This document shows positions 33,937-47,170 of a stretch of 64,000 nt of DNA, piece by piece. The translations under genes and the position numbers were made by a program. The stretch covers positions 5,394,001-5,458,000 of the forward strand of contig OZ234495.1 in NCBI GenBank assembly GCA_965153455.1. Reading direction: 5' to 3'. This DNA is from Sphagnum compactum. Taxonomy: Eukaryota > Bryophyta > Sphagnopsida > Sphagnales. The notes under the pieces were generated by a model, which had not been told where the DNA came from, made no database searches, and worked only from the letters and a program-made list of their open reading frames with translations. Every line of letters starts with the position of its first letter. Position 1 is the first letter of the stretch.

Positions 33937-34885
33937 TCTATATAGTAAAGGACGTCATGGTAGTGAAGCTTCGGGATGAAATGAAGCTTTCCATCCAGAA
34001 GTCCGTCATCCATCCCATCATCTGTCCCATCATCCCTCCAAACAGAACAAATATATATTTTTAAAAGGGGAAAAATAGAAAAAAAATAAAAACAGAAAAA
34101 CACTTTAACAATTAGAAACTTTTTGTAAACACTTAAACATGAAACGAAAAAAGGAAATACAGTAAAATAATCTTAAAAGAAAATTTAAAAATAGATGACA
34201 AAAAATAAGAAAGAAAACAGAGAGCAAAAAAAAGAGAAAAAAAACCATACTTGAAAAAAAAATGATGTTTGTCTTTTCTTTCCAAACTTCAAACCTGCAT
34301 CTAATCAAACAAAAAAAATAAATTATTATTATTATTTTTACTATAAAACATATTAGAAAAACTAGAATGTTTTTGGAAAAGAAAATAAAAACTAAATAAA
34401 TAAATAAACACATAAGAATAGAAAAAAAATGAAGATAGACAAAATAAGAATAGAAAAAATTAAAACATGAAACAAACATAAACAAAAAAAAGTAAAAACA
34501 CAAAAACTATAAAAAAGGAACAGGAACAAATGAAACAAGGAAAGGGAAATATAGTAAAATCATTTTAAAAGAACAAAATTACAAAAAAGAAGAAACCACG
34601 AGTAGAAAATAAGAAAAAATAAAACTTATAATAATGAAGAAAAACCCTATTTGAAAAAGAATGAGGTGTGTCTTCTTTTTCCAAACTTCAAACATGCATC
34701 CAAATAAACAAAAATACAAAAGTGAAAAAGAAACACTTTATTTTTATTATACAAAATAATAATAAAAATAGAAAACACATAAAAATAAAAAATAAAAAAG
34801 ATAAAAGTTTTTAAAAAAAACTAAAACATGAACCAAACATTGTTGAAATAACACACCTGTGCATTAGGCACGGGGTTCAAACTAG
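33937..34885 (+). mobile_element. Non-autonomous Helitron, copy L
   Basis: The 5' end TCTATATAGTAAAGGACGTC matches the TC-start style of plant Helitrons. The 3' end has a hairpin (cctgtgc, loop attag, gcacggg), then six to seven bases and CTAG followed by T, the classical Helitron terminus. The interior is AT-rich and codes for nothing; long ORFs in it are low-complexity. The base before TC is T (A then T), so the expected A|T insertion site is not exactly met at the 5' side. No Rep/helicase gene is present. The R counterpart is 51252-52260. Confidence 0.7.
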
Positions 34886-35270
34886 TGAGGGAAGGAAGGA
34901 GGGATGGGGGTGAAGAAGAACCAGCCGACCGCACTGATGGAGGTGGGGCCAAAACCCGACAAGTGACTTTAACTCAAAGAGGAGAGGGGGGGGGGGGGGG
35001 GAGGACCGGTACACACTAGCTGGGACCGCCAGGTGGGTTTAGGTGGTGTAGTGGTACCTACAGGTAGGTGTGTAGGTGGGTTCTCTTTCTCTCTCTTTCT
35101 TTCCTGCCTTGGTTTCTTTCTCTGTGGTCTGCTGCCTGCCTGCGTGCGCATTTCTCTTTCTCTCTCTTGCTTTGTCTTTCTTTCTTCCTTCCTTCCTGCC
35201 TGCTGCACCACCACGCCTCTCTCTCTCTCTCGTCGCGAAATCCGTCGCAGCACATATAATGGTCGCTGCA
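34886..35270. other. Segment between two Helitron 3' tails (with 16-base G run)
   Basis: Shared by L and R (R 52261-52570). It contains a homopolymer G run (16 bases at 34986-35001 in L, 11 bases at 52361-52371 in R), tandem taggt words at 35020-35085 and a long pyrimidine-rich CTTT/CTCT stretch. No gene is present; ORFs here are low-complexity. Confidence 0.6.
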
Positions 35271-36168
35271 TCGATATAATGAGACTTTCCATCCATCCGT
35301 CCGTCATCCATCCCGTCATCCATCCAAACAGAAAAAATATATATTTTAAAAAAGGAAAAAACTAGAAAAAAAAAAACAGAAAAACACTTTAACAATTAGA
35401 AACTTTTTGTAAACACTTAAACATGAAACAAAAAAGGGAAATACAGTAAAATAATCTTAAAAGAAAATTAAAAAATAGATGACAAAAAATAAGAAACAAA
35501 ACAGAGAGCAAAAGAAAGAGAAAAAAACCATACTTGAAAAAAAGTGAGGTTTGTCTTCTTTTTCCAAACTTCAAACCTGCATCTAATCAAACAAAAATAA
35601 AAAAGTTTTTTTTAATTATTTTTATTATAAAATATATTAGAAAAACTAGAATTTTTTTGGAAAAGAAAATACAAACTAAATAAATAAATAAACACATATA
35701 AATAGAAAAAAAATGAAGATAGACAAAATAAGAATAGAAAAAAATTAAAACATGAAACAAACATAAACAAAAAAATAAAACACAAAAACTATATAAAAGG
35801 AATGGAAACAAATGAAACAAGAAAAGGGAAATACAGTAAAATCGTTTTTTAAAAAAAATTACAAAAAAGAAGAAACCAAATAAAGAGTAGAAAATAAGAA
35901 AAAATAAAACTTATAATAATGAAGAAAAACCCTACTTGAAAAAGAATTAGGTGTGTCTTCTTTCTCCAAACTTCAAACTTGCATCCAAATAAACAAAAAT
36001 ACAAAAGTGAAAAAGAAACACTTTATTTTTATTATACAAAATAAGAATAAAAACAGAAAACACATAAAAATTTAAAAGAATTAAAAAAAGTTTTCTTAAA
36101 AAACTAAAACATGAACCAAACATTGTTGAAATAACACACCTGTGCATTAGGCATGGGGTTCAAACTAG
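35271..36168 (+). mobile_element. Second Helitron 3' region, copy L
   Basis: This is homologous to most of 33980-34885 and ends with the same hairpin (one base changed, gcatgggg), then caaactag and T at 36169. The 5' side (catataatggtcgctgcatcg) lacks a TC terminus, so this is either a truncated element or the 3' end of a larger nested Helitron that contains the first. The R counterpart ends at 53584. Confidence 0.65.
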
Positions 36169-36282
36169 TAGGACTTAATGTAACGATGATGGGTGACAAA
36201 TCCAAAGGAGAATGTCAGTTCTTGTGCTTTTTTGGTGCTTTGTAACTACTACGTAAGTAAATGGTTTATAAATATGTAAGGG

Positions 36283-36353
36283 TTGTTTTTACTACCTACC
36301 TACTCACTACCTTGCTTGTGGGTTCTTAGTAGGTAGGTAGTAAAAAAAAGCAA
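36283..36353. repeat. Perfect-stem inverted repeat, copy L
   Basis: The left arm tttttactacctacctact (to 36304) and the right arm agtaggtaggtagtaaaaa (from 36328) pair perfectly over 19 bases; looser pairing (ttg with caa) extends it. The loop is 23 bases. The same structure is kept in R at 53699-53770. Confidence 0.85.
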
Positions 36354-39300
36354 CTGAGCTAACCACCATGGTTAGCTAAGGAACAGGAACACAACAGAGA
36401 ATTGTTTCCAGACCATTTTATCATCCATCCTTCATGGTTCACTGGTGAGTGCTAGTTCACTGTTTTTCTAGAATTCTACTTTGAATAAGTGTTTTCTTTT
36501 ATGGATTTTGTGATGTAGCCAAAGTGAGGACCATGATTTCATCCATATGAAGATTTAGCCAAATCTGAAGATATCAAAGTACAAATCTTTAATCATGCTT
36601 TTATATTAATTTCTTGCTACTCACTAGAACCAGATATAGAAATCTTGTGATATTTTATTATTTTTTCTCTGACTTCTGGTGATTGAACTCCCAAAAAAAT
36701 TTCATTTTTGAGTTTAAAAGTTTCAATTGGCCTTTAGGGAGAAATTTTTGGCCACACAAAAAAAGGTTGCTAATGTCATCATGTAAACTAAAGATATCCA
36801 GGGCAAGAATGACTGCAAAAGGCTCACTATTCTGGTCAGTCATAAAATTGGATGTTTGCACAATTAACTGGATGACTTGATTATCATCTATGTAGGTCAT
36901 CAATGTTTAAATCATTAATACAAAAAAGGAAAAGAAAAAAAAATTAATATTACTAATTTTTAAAAACCTTATGACCGGTGTATAATTGACAGTTTCGAAC
37001 TGGTTATTGGAAAACCTACCTTAATGCATACCAATGGTTAGTAACCCGCTTTTTTTTAATATTGATATGGATAGCATGTGTGGTCCCAAAAAATACTTGT
37101 ATGATGTTACTAAAATACTAATAACTAGCCAACACTAGTGTTGACCCTTGACCACTAGTTCTATACAAATCATGAAATTGGTTGTAAGTTGTAACCAGTG
37201 TTGTGCATCTAAATGGTTTGGGACTTACACTCCGTGTAAATGTAAATCCTATAATGAAATTTATTTACACTTCGTGTAAATATAAATGTCTAATATCCAT
37301 TTAGATTTGTGTAAGTGTAAATGTTAAACATAAAAAGTGTAAGTCTAAAAATCAATACACTTTTGATTGGCCTATCACCAAAAACATCATGAAATTGCCC
37401 TTCCCCCAAAAAAATTTACATTGTTTTAAATAGCTGCATAAAACCATATAATACATCTATTGACACTTTCATGTTGTAACCTTTAATTAGGGTTGCAAAG
37501 AACTGGTCAAAGAACCTATCATAAACTACAAGTTTGTTGTTGGTTCTTTCATGAGAATTGTCATTTATTCTAAATGCATAAAAAAAACCTTAAACCTAGA
37601 GGGTCTTTTGATATTGGAAAAAAAAACCCCAATCTAGAGGTTCTAACATTCTGAAAATTCTGATAAAATCACAATTAGAGGTTTTGATTTCTAAAATTTT
37701 AAGCTTTGAATTAGAAGTTTGTAGCAAAATCAAAGAATCACCCAATGATGGCATGTACATGTATTAGCCATGCAAACCACCATTTATAACCATGTGTTAA
37801 ATCATTTACACTTATTCCTAGGTCTTCACACTTACATAATCTTATATATATATACATATATTTGGCATGTAAGGTTGTGTTACTGTAAATTATGGTGTAA
37901 TATCCTTGCTTTTATTTATTTACAATCAATAACTTCAATGACATTTTGAGAGGTGCAACATGCTTATTTTGTTATAAACTTTAGTTCTTTGTATGAAAAT
38001 GAATGAATGAACATTAGCTTATATATATATTGCATTCTTTCCATAGAATTCAAGATGATAACTGTGGAAATGGGGTTGGGTCAACAAAGATAGAATTCAA
38101 GGTGAACTTCAAAGTCTGCATACTTAAGGATATGTTGTGAGTTTTCCCATGTTGCTCCCTTTTGTTCAAGTTTGTTTTTGTGAGTGTAGTTGGTGGTGTC
38201 ATTTTAAGTGAACTCGTTACCCTTTTGATAAATTTCCACTACCTTTTTTTGTGGCTCCCATTTGTTGTAGTTTTAAGTATTAGGGTTTAGGGTGAGCTCC
38301 CTCCATGTTGAACCTCCATGTTCCCCTTTATTAACATTTTATGTAAATGCAAATGGAATGTTATGGTTGTCTTGCAACTCTGGGCATTGTTGTGAGCTTG
38401 GTCAATAACCTCTTTCAAGTGAATCACACCCCCTTGTCATCTTGCACACACTTTCATTGTGGTTTTGTATAGGAATGTTTTTATTATGAAAACCACAATT
38501 GTTAATCACAATGAAAGGTGTAATATCATTGTTTTTACAAACTATACTTGCTAATGACAATGAAAAAAGTAATACATTCACTTTTTTGCAAATTGTAATT
38601 TTTAATGATAATGGGAGGTGCAATATCTTCATTTTTTTTGCAAGCCATGATTTTTCACAACAATAAGAAATGTAATACTACATTTTGTTATAACCTCAAT
38701 TCTTTATGAAAGAATGGATGGTATACCTTCTACATGTGTATGGTGTATTCTTCTTTTCATGTTCTCTTTTCACAAAATGTACAAAAATTTGATTCCGATT
38801 TATGAGAAATGAATTATACTATGATAACAAATTTTCATGGTTTTTGATTTGATTTTATGAGTTAGGCTATGGCAAGCGGATAAAATTATTTGGACTCGAA
38901 GGGTTTAGCTCATTGCCAAATGAAGAACCTAATCTCAATTTGTTGAATGAAGAACCTTTTTTATCTCATTGTTTTTAGATGTTCTTACATTTAAAAACAC
39001 TCAAGCTTCTTCATCCACATGTGTTAGTATAAACATCAAAACCTCTACCACTCAAAAATGCCAATTGATAAAATCTTTATCAACTTTGAATAATCAAACC
39101 AATTTTGGACAACATATGATCACAAATCTTCACCTTGAAAAAAAAAGGTAAAAAGTCCAATAAAAAACCCAATGGCAGGAATCATTGCACGAAAGACAAA
39201 AGGGAAGGCAGAAGCAAGGCCAAAAGACGTGTAGCCCGTAGGAACCAAAGAATGGAGAGGGCTAGTCCTTCTCATGGTAGGAAGTTATCTTACCCACCAC

Positions 39301-40292
39301 CCCTCTAATGTCACCTACATGCAAATCTTGAGATCTAATAGTAATAGGAGGTTTAGAACAAGCATCTCCCACCAACGCAATCTTTCTCTTTATAGCATAG
39401 GCTAAAGCATGTTGAAGAACGATACTAACACACTATTTGAAAAATTAAATGCAAAAAGTCTTCACCTTGGGCTTTTTGTTGTTGTGAACAATAGAGATGG
39501 CCTTGGCCCCAACAATGTGTGATAGTAATGTTGTATTTTGCTTAAATTGTTCCTCTTGCACGTGTTCTTGATGTTGAGTTTCTCAATGTAGAGGAATGCT
39601 TGCAAAAATTGAGACATGTTTCCATAATCTCGATATTGAAATGATGTTGTTTTACTAGACATTTGTATTTTTTCATGTGACATTGAGTTGTTGGGCATTT
39701 CTAAATGCATTTTGATCCAAGGGTCAAATTGACAATTTGTGACGTGTCAATTTTATGCCACAAATGCATGTTTGAAATTGGGATTAACTTTAATTCATTC
39801 CTAAAATGCAGCAAAGATTGGATGCATTAAATAGTAGACATTACATGAAAGGATGATAAACTATTAAAAAAGGTTGGCAAACTAAAGTAGAGTTTAAAAA
39901 TGAGACAATTTTGAAGTAAACACGATAAAGTGGACATTATGAACTTTTTAGGCAATACCTTCATCCAAGGCACTCCCCTTATTGTAGAGGGACTGAGAGT
40001 TTACATTAATTTAAAGTTGACACATACTTTGCAATACCTTCATTTTGTTTTAAACCCCCCAATGGCTATTTAGGGTTGTAGGGGGAAAGGACTTGCAAGG
40101 GCCCATGTTTTTGCATTCATTTTTCTCTTCATTTATTTATTTACAATGCTTGGTCTTCACATTGCTATGCACTGCTAGGGATGATGAAAAGATGGGAAAA
40201 AAATTGAAATTAATTTTCATTGAAATAAAAATATTGAATGACATTGCATGCAATTTGAATTGAAATTGAATTATTACAATCCAAATTCAATT
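36354..40292. other. AT-rich shared part of copy L, no gene
   Basis: No coding signal. It contains repeats of the words gtgtaaatgtaaat/cgtgtaaatataaat (about 37220-37345) and (TA)n short runs at 37845-37865 and 38018-38030. The counterpart in R is 53771-60450, with the pogo element, an inversion and extra DNA inserted there. Confidence 0.6.
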
Positions 40293-43200
40293 ATTCAACC
40301 CATTTCAACTCCTTAAAATCTTTAAACCTTATGGGATGAAAGCTTTTGCCCATTTCTCAAAATTTCAAGCTTGTTTTTGGAACACAACAAGTCAGGCCTA
40401 ACCATAGAGGACACAACAAGGATTTTGTTTTCTCACTAGTGAGATTAACTTGGGATGGTTTTGTTTGCTCACTAGTGGGTGTAATTTGGGACTTTTGTGG
40501 TACCAAATGGGGGTTATACCATGTAACCCTCACCCTTGAGGACAAACAATTTCAACTTTCACATCTTCCAATTGCTTGACAATCTTTCAATTGCATTTTG
40601 GGTTTCAAAATTTCAGATTCCATTGTTTTGGTTTGAATTATTTTCATGGCAAACAAGTCTTCAATTTTCCCACGTCCCATTTCTGAATTGCTTTGGGGTT
40701 GAGTTTTTGCTTTGGGGGATGCAATTTGTAGGTTGGGATCAAAGGTCCACCATTGCCCCCACTTTTTTTCCCCAATTGAAGCTCGGGTTTACTTGTTCTT
40801 GAAAATTTAGGTTGTTCAAAACTATGGGTGCCAAGCTTTTGGACATTGTAACAACTTCAAGTGTGTGTGTACCTATTGTTGGTTCTATTAATTGTTGGTG
40901 GGTGCATCCTAAAGTTTTATTATTATTATCATTATTTTGATATGGCAATTTTCATTGGCCCATCACAAACTTTGGAGAGTCTCCTAATAGAAGTTTGCAC
41001 TTATAAAATACAAGTATAGAAGTGCGTACCTTTGACTCACCTAAATAGATTATGAGAGGTTCTCAACTTTGAACAAAGGTTATGAGATCAAGTGCGTTTG
41101 CAACAATTGAGAACATCTTGAGGAACACATTGGGAACTTGGGAACAAAGTTGAAGCAAAGCTCTTGAATCATCAGCTAATTGAGGAGTTTAGTTTATTGG
41201 AGATGCCACTATCGAGTTACAAGGCAATTGTGATCCCCAGCGAACATTGAATAGTGCCTGTTTAGTAACTGCTGAGAGTCATGAATGAATGAAACATGAT
41301 GAGAATTTCATTGCATTGCAAAACGATTCCACGAACCAACTCATCACGATGGATGGGTGAAAACAAAGTTCAACTGAAACTGAACACCCTTTATGAAGCT
41401 TACGGATTATGAAGACAAAGCCTCCAGAACCTTGTAAGAGACGTACTCTCACTTTAGTTACACCAACCATAGGCCAACTTGCGGAGTTGCTTCCGGTGGC
41501 AGCTCTCTTACCAATACCATGTCCCCATAGTAATATAGAAGCTGGTACGGTTCAATTTTTCCTCTTTTAAAAAGCTTCTAATAGAAGTAGGTATGGTTCA
41601 ATTTTTCCTCTTTAAAATTTTTAAAAAAAAATCATGTCAAGTATATTAGAAACCTTGGGAAACCACAAAAAAACACATATCAAGTTTACTTTTGTGGCGA
41701 AGATATGATATCAAGTTGTTGAAGAAGTTCCAAGTTGAGGTATATAAATAAATAGGTGGGTGGTATTTGGTTCACCATTAAATTTTTTGGTTTTTTCGAT
41801 CTCATGCAACTCTAAAGTTTTTAGGGTTTATGGTTTGGCGGTAAACATAGATGATAAACTACTCTCATTTGTTTGATCGTGCTTCCCAATGGGCTATAAG
41901 GTTTTTTCTTTGCCCAAAACTAGGCATGATTAGTGACCTAAAGGTGTTCAAAGCAGCATTTGGGTGAGGGTGGTGGTGCCAAAATTTGCCTAAAATTTAC
42001 TTGGTACACATGTTTGTGAAATAGGCAAAAGGAAAATGTTGCCCTAAAAAAGTTGCACAAACCCCTTAACCTCAAACCCTAAACACTTAACTTCTTTTGA
42101 CTTAATGAACATGAGCAAATAAGACAACCTACTCACTCCCGCATGTGACCACAATTGAACCCAATTGCTAGCTTTTGCCTCCTTTGGATTGGGGTTGTTG
42201 AGTGAACCAGCATGAGAATTTTAGAGTTGTTTAAAAATAACAGCTCTTCTTCATAAATGAAGGTTAGTTTGTTGGTACGAGTTTTATAGATTATTATGGC
42301 ACTTGGGGGCGCACACCTAATGCCTCCCAAACCAAAATGACCAAAATGAAGATTGCATGGGTAGAACCTAATTACCTATTATGGATTTATTATGGCACTT
42401 TGGGGCCCATAGTACCTCCCAAACTAAAATTACCAAAACTAAAGATTGTATGGGGATTGTGGGCCATTATTGCACCCTAAACCCACCAGGCATTGAAGAA
42501 AAATGAAACAAAACAAAGCCTAAAAAAGAAAAGAAAAAGAAGAAGAAGAAGTGATGGGTATGAAGACAAAATGAAGAACTCGAGTGAAGCTACATACGGA
42601 GTGTTGGGCGGTTATCTGAATTTTCTTAATAACCTCTGGTTCTGGGTTCTTCGAAAAATTGGGAGTGAAAGAACCTCCAATCCAGTTTTCAGGGGGAAAA
42701 ATTCCCAATCAAAGAACCTCCGGTTCCGGTTTTATCAACCAGCCCCAAAGAACGGGCAGTCTTCACAAAATACGGGGCAAAGAACCGCTAGCTTCACAAA
42801 AGGTTATTTGACAGGTTCTTAGATTCTTGTTGAAGGAGGCGTGATCTAAATTTTTGGGGGTCAGAATTAATTTTGAGAACCGTGGCTATATACACGGGAA
42901 TCCGTTAGTTGAATCATGGAGAACCATGGGTATAGATGGGAACCATTCATTTTGGTCTTGGAGAACCATGGGCATTATTTTTTCTTTGAGAGCCAGACTT
43001 GAGAACCTCCGGTTATTAATGACCCCCTCTTCTGATAACCGCCCAAACACTGCTGCGGACCTGATGATGATGATGCACTTCAACAGATCTGCTTCTGACA
43101 TTGCTTACTTACTTTGTTACTTTGTTACTTACTTCTGCATTCACTCACTTGTATGGATGTGCAAACTTCCACTTGAGCAAAATGACATGAAACAAATATG

Positions 43201-43502
43201 TGGAATACAAAGAAGAGAGTACGAACTGAAGCTCGGAGCTTTTGGTGGTGGGCACACACACCTCTGTGGAGGAGGGAGGATTCCTTTTTAACATGACAAA
43301 TTGATCCCTCAAACCGAACCAACCCACCTGCAAAGACAAAAGAAAAAAAGGTACACTTCAACTACGGAGCTGCAACTTCCAAAGTGTCCCAAACTAAGCT
43401 CTCCTGCCAAAACTGCAACAGAGAGCCATCCGTTTTGCACTTTCTGTTTCTGTGATCAAATTGATGAATGCAATAGACCTTTCTTTTTTGAAAAAAATTT
43501 CC

Positions 43503-43540
<38 letters not shown>

Positions 43541-45923
43541 CCAGACCAATTTCCATAATACCTATGTTGATATTAATCAGTGTTTTTAATTGTAAAATAA
43601 TAATAATAGTAATTATTATTATTATTATTAACTCAAGATTGTGAGGTAGGTGGGTGGGTTGGTGATCATGCAAAAAAGGATTTAGCCAAATTTGGCTACA
43701 GTTTAAAAGAGGAATGTAAAATTCAGAATACAAATTGGTATAAATTTTGTAGTGGTCCCATAGTACCAGTGTTGTACGGGTATTGAATTTTTGGAGACAC
43801 CTATATACCAGGACCAGACTGGCATTAAAAAATTAAAATAAAATAAAATAAAAATGATACATACCGGACCAAGACTGGTAAAAATTAGTGCATGTGAAAT
43901 CATGCCGATTATTATTCCAGAATAATATTTAATAGAAGTAAATATTGCATGTGAAATCATGTTCATCCAGATGTATGGCCGATTCCTCACATACAAAAAA
44001 ACAAAAAAAAACAAAAAAAAACCTATGCATGTGCCTTTACACTCAACACTTAGCCTCTCTATTTATCGAAAGAGTCAGAAACATGTCGGGGCATATGAAC
44101 AAGTGAGCAAGCAAGCATGGGTAGAGACAAAACATTTTGACCTATTTATTTTACATTGGATGAAAACTTAAAAATCTTAATTTATAATTGTAATGTTACA
44201 ACAAACAACAACAATAATAATAGTTGATGCTCAATTCATTAGTGTGCTACACTTACAAAGAGCTCACATCTCACAAACCTCAAAAATTGAATTTGCTCTC
44301 TCTTTCACTTGAAAAACAAAAAAAGTCCTTTCATCGCATACCTCTTATTTCAATCCCAAACATGGGTTATCTGCAAAGTGAAAAAATTTGATTAAATCTG
44401 GGTATGAAATATTACAACTCAGTACCAAAGTATCAAATGCATGCCATTCAAAATAATTAGTAATACATACAGCAATATGACAAGTGCCTAAAGAGGTAAA
44501 AATAAAAGAATCAAAAGACAAGATGAAATTCAAATTACACTAAATTTGTGATAATATAAGTTTCATTCCTCATCTAATAACAATGTATTTTTTTATTATT
44601 GAAAAAAAATCTTACTCCCTTACTAACTAAACGTTGGGTGCAGATAATATGTTTTTAAAAAAAATTTTATGGATATCTCTACTAACTAAACTTGCGGGTG
44701 CGGATACTATGCTTTTCAAGTTTTTTTTTGCAGATATCTCTAATAAATTATTATGAAAGACGTTACACCAGGATCAAATCAAATCTGTTCATTAATCCCT
44801 AATTTTTTTGTGGGGAGGTTGCTTTAGGGAGGTAAGGGGGGAGGGGGGAGGGCTTATTTAAGCGCTCGACTTAGTACTTTTGCCCTAGTGTCAGTTTCCT
44901 CATTAAATAATCTTTAAAATAGTGAAATGAATTTTCATGAAATATGAACTTGAGGTGTTAAAAAAACCATCATAGGTTGTTACAATTTTATTTTCAGTCC
45001 TCATATCACAATATCATAGTAGATCATGAAAAAATAATAATTTCAAATTTGTAAAAATGAATTAATCTTTGAAAAAAATTAAAAATTGTTTTGTCCATGT
45101 GGAAATGGAAATTAACCCTAGATTAGAGTATCTAGTTTGTTTTCCTGCGTTTATTAACCACATGTTTAGAATTGGAATTACTAACATCTATCTTACCTAA
45201 TGAAGCTCTAGGTATGCTTTGTAAAGAAAGTTTAAGCCATTTATGAAGCTCGAGGCATGTTGTTCAAGTGTGCATATCAAGTTAATCAAGATGTGGCAAC
45301 TTCATCATTTTGTTGCTCTTTGCTTGTTCATATGTTTCTATTGTGAAGTGTGCCTCGAGCACACATCATGACATTGAGTGAATTTTGAAAGGGCAAAATG
45401 GTACACCTACTTTAACCAAAGTCTAAAATCTAATTTTCATTTAAAATTTTAGTTATAATTTTCATTGAATTTCTAATAACAAAAATCACTCAACATTCAA
45501 TATATCTCTCTCACACATAAGGTCCAGAAATTATGAAATCACCTCGATGCAACCTTTACATATCAAGGGCTTTTCAATTGTATCGAGAGTCGACCCCAAT
45601 TCCCTTGTAATTTTTAATTTGAATTTCATTGAAAAAAAAAATTATCCAAAAAAAAATTCTATAACTCTTTGCATTGTAGGCTAAACATTATGAAATCACC
45701 ACCCTTGTGCACCTCTAGTCATTGAGGACTTGACAATGGTAACAAAAGTGAAGTAAAGGGTGCCATGGTTTTGGGGGATTTGGAATGTGACAATATGAAA
45801 GAAACAAATTATTTTTCTTTATATATATATATATACATATATATTCCCTTAATATATTCATTATTGCTAAATCAGCACCCATGTGTGCGGGATGGGCTTT
45901 TTGGGTTGGATTGGATTATTGTT
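40293..45923. other. Spacer between the duplicated segments
   Basis: Unique AT-rich DNA with no recognisable gene. It contains a small inverted-repeat element (42602-43052), microsatellites (AT at 43508-43532, ATT at 43595-43630, AT at 45818-45845) and a diverged 59-bp tandem pair at 44621-44738 (both units start tactaactaa and end gatatctc). Confidence 0.55.
42602..43052. mobile_element. Candidate non-autonomous TIR transposon (MITE)
   Basis: The left end agtgttgggcggttatc and the right end gataaccgcccaaacact are inverted repeats; pairing resumes further in with aataacctctggttct and agaacctccggttatt. The interior repeats agaacctccggtt and gagaaccatggg phrases and has no ORF of note. The flanks share only a weak atacgga/ctgcgga similarity, so the target duplication and the superfamily (hAT or Mutator are possible) are undecided. 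Confidence 0.5.
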
Positions 45924-47091
45924 CTAATGTTTTTTGCAACTCAAAAATTGAGTTGTAAGGCCAATTGCAGAACACCCATTTTTTTCACAATGGCAAGAAT
46001 AAAAAAATTGTTCAAAAAAATGTACCAAAACCTTGTTTAACTTAATAATAATACATTTTTCCTTAATAATATAATAATTGTCACTACCATGTCTAGTAAT
46101 AATGCATTCTTCCTCAATAATATCATTCTTGTCATTGATGTTGGGTGTTAAATAATTCTCAAATTGGAGGCCAAGTTGGAAAGCACAAAAGTTTTGATCT
46201 AACCTTAACAAATTTCTTATGGATTGAATTTCAAACTTGTTGAACATGGTTACCATTTTTCCATTAAAAATGTTTGACATTGAATCTACTTATCAAGTTG
46301 ATTATTGAAAATTTGAAACATTGTAATTGAAGCAATTGGATTTGACCTTTTTCAAAATTAATCTTTTTCAATAGTATCTATTCTTGCAATATGATCAATT
46401 TCTGGTGGAAGAGAGTAGTTATTGTTTAATGAGTCTTAGATTAATTTGTTTAAAAAGAGTAATGTACTAATGGTTTGACAATGGATGCTAGTTATGGCTT
46501 TAATAAACCTACTGAATGAGCCATTTGGCAAATTGGGAACCATAACCGCCACCTAGTGTAAAGGTTCAAACTTGCTATTTAGGTAGGTCATAAAGTAACT
46601 CGGTAGGCCTTAAAATTGGTTAGGTAAGTAAGAGATGGCAGAATCTATCACAATAATAATTTATGAAAAAAAAACACTTCAAAACCTATTGAATTAACAA
46701 GTTATAGCCTTCACGTATATGGTGTCACCCCTCCAATGTAGGGAGCTTACAACCATGTAATGCCTTCAACAAGGAGCCTCTACTCAAAACTTTTGAACTA
46801 ATGAAATTCTAACTTTCAAAGGTCCTTACATTTGTAATATCCACAAACATGGGCCTGATCAATGGAATGCCCCCACTTGATAGTGTTCAAAACAGGGCAA
46901 AATATTTCCCCCACAATTGTCTTTAAGAATGACAAAGGCAAAACATTAACAAACTTTTTTTTCTTTTTTTGGGGAAAAAATACAACAAATTGAATTGATT
47001 GACAACCTATGCGCAAGTCACCCCAAGTCAAACCTTGCAATAGAAAACACAAAATTGTTGGCACTTCCTCATTGATCCCAAGACAATGGGA

Positions 47092-47170
47092 TCATTGTCT
47101 TTGAAGTTTGAACCCAAGACCTATGGGTTTTAAACAAGGATCATACCATTGAATTTAAAATCCCTTTGCA
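47092..47170 (-). repeat. tRNA-like (SINE head?) sequence, copy R
   Basis: Same A-box-like and B-box-like words as at 26155-26235. R differs by about 20 bases just after the B-box side (around 47080-47103), where cccaagacaatgggatcattgtct contains a small inverted repeat. Confidence 0.4.

Larger units (their letters stand above)
25003..40292. repeat. Segmental duplication, copy L (direct; partner at 45924-60450)
   Basis: Sequence from ctaatgttttctgcaactca (25003) to ccaaattcaatt (40292) is repeated in the same orientation at 45924-60450, with long stretches nearly identical. Shared content: AT-rich 3 kb, the papain-like candidate gene, Helitron sequences, a gtaggtag hairpin and about 4 kb of AT-rich DNA. 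L-only material: the second domain unit inside the gene, 27943-28297, and 30207-33935. No terminal inverted repeat, LTR or target duplication is visible at the ends, so it looks like a segmental duplication rather than one transposon. Confidence 0.92.

Noticed and set aside
34105-34503. 132-codon Phe/Leu-rich minus-strand ORF (with similar ones at 35389-35820, 51483-51907 and 52804-53419)
   Set aside because: These are reverse readings of A-rich Helitron interior; the residues are almost only Phe, Leu, Ile, Ser and Cys, with no domain and shifting frames between copies.
34861-34886. ggttcaaact in the Helitron 3' end as a tRNA B-box
   Set aside because: Better explained as the spacer between the terminal hairpin and CTAG; no tRNA fold.
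34969-35395. Overlapping ORFs of 60-118 codons on both strands
   Set aside because: Produced by the CTTT/CTCT pyrimidine tract and the G run, which lack stops in several frames at once.
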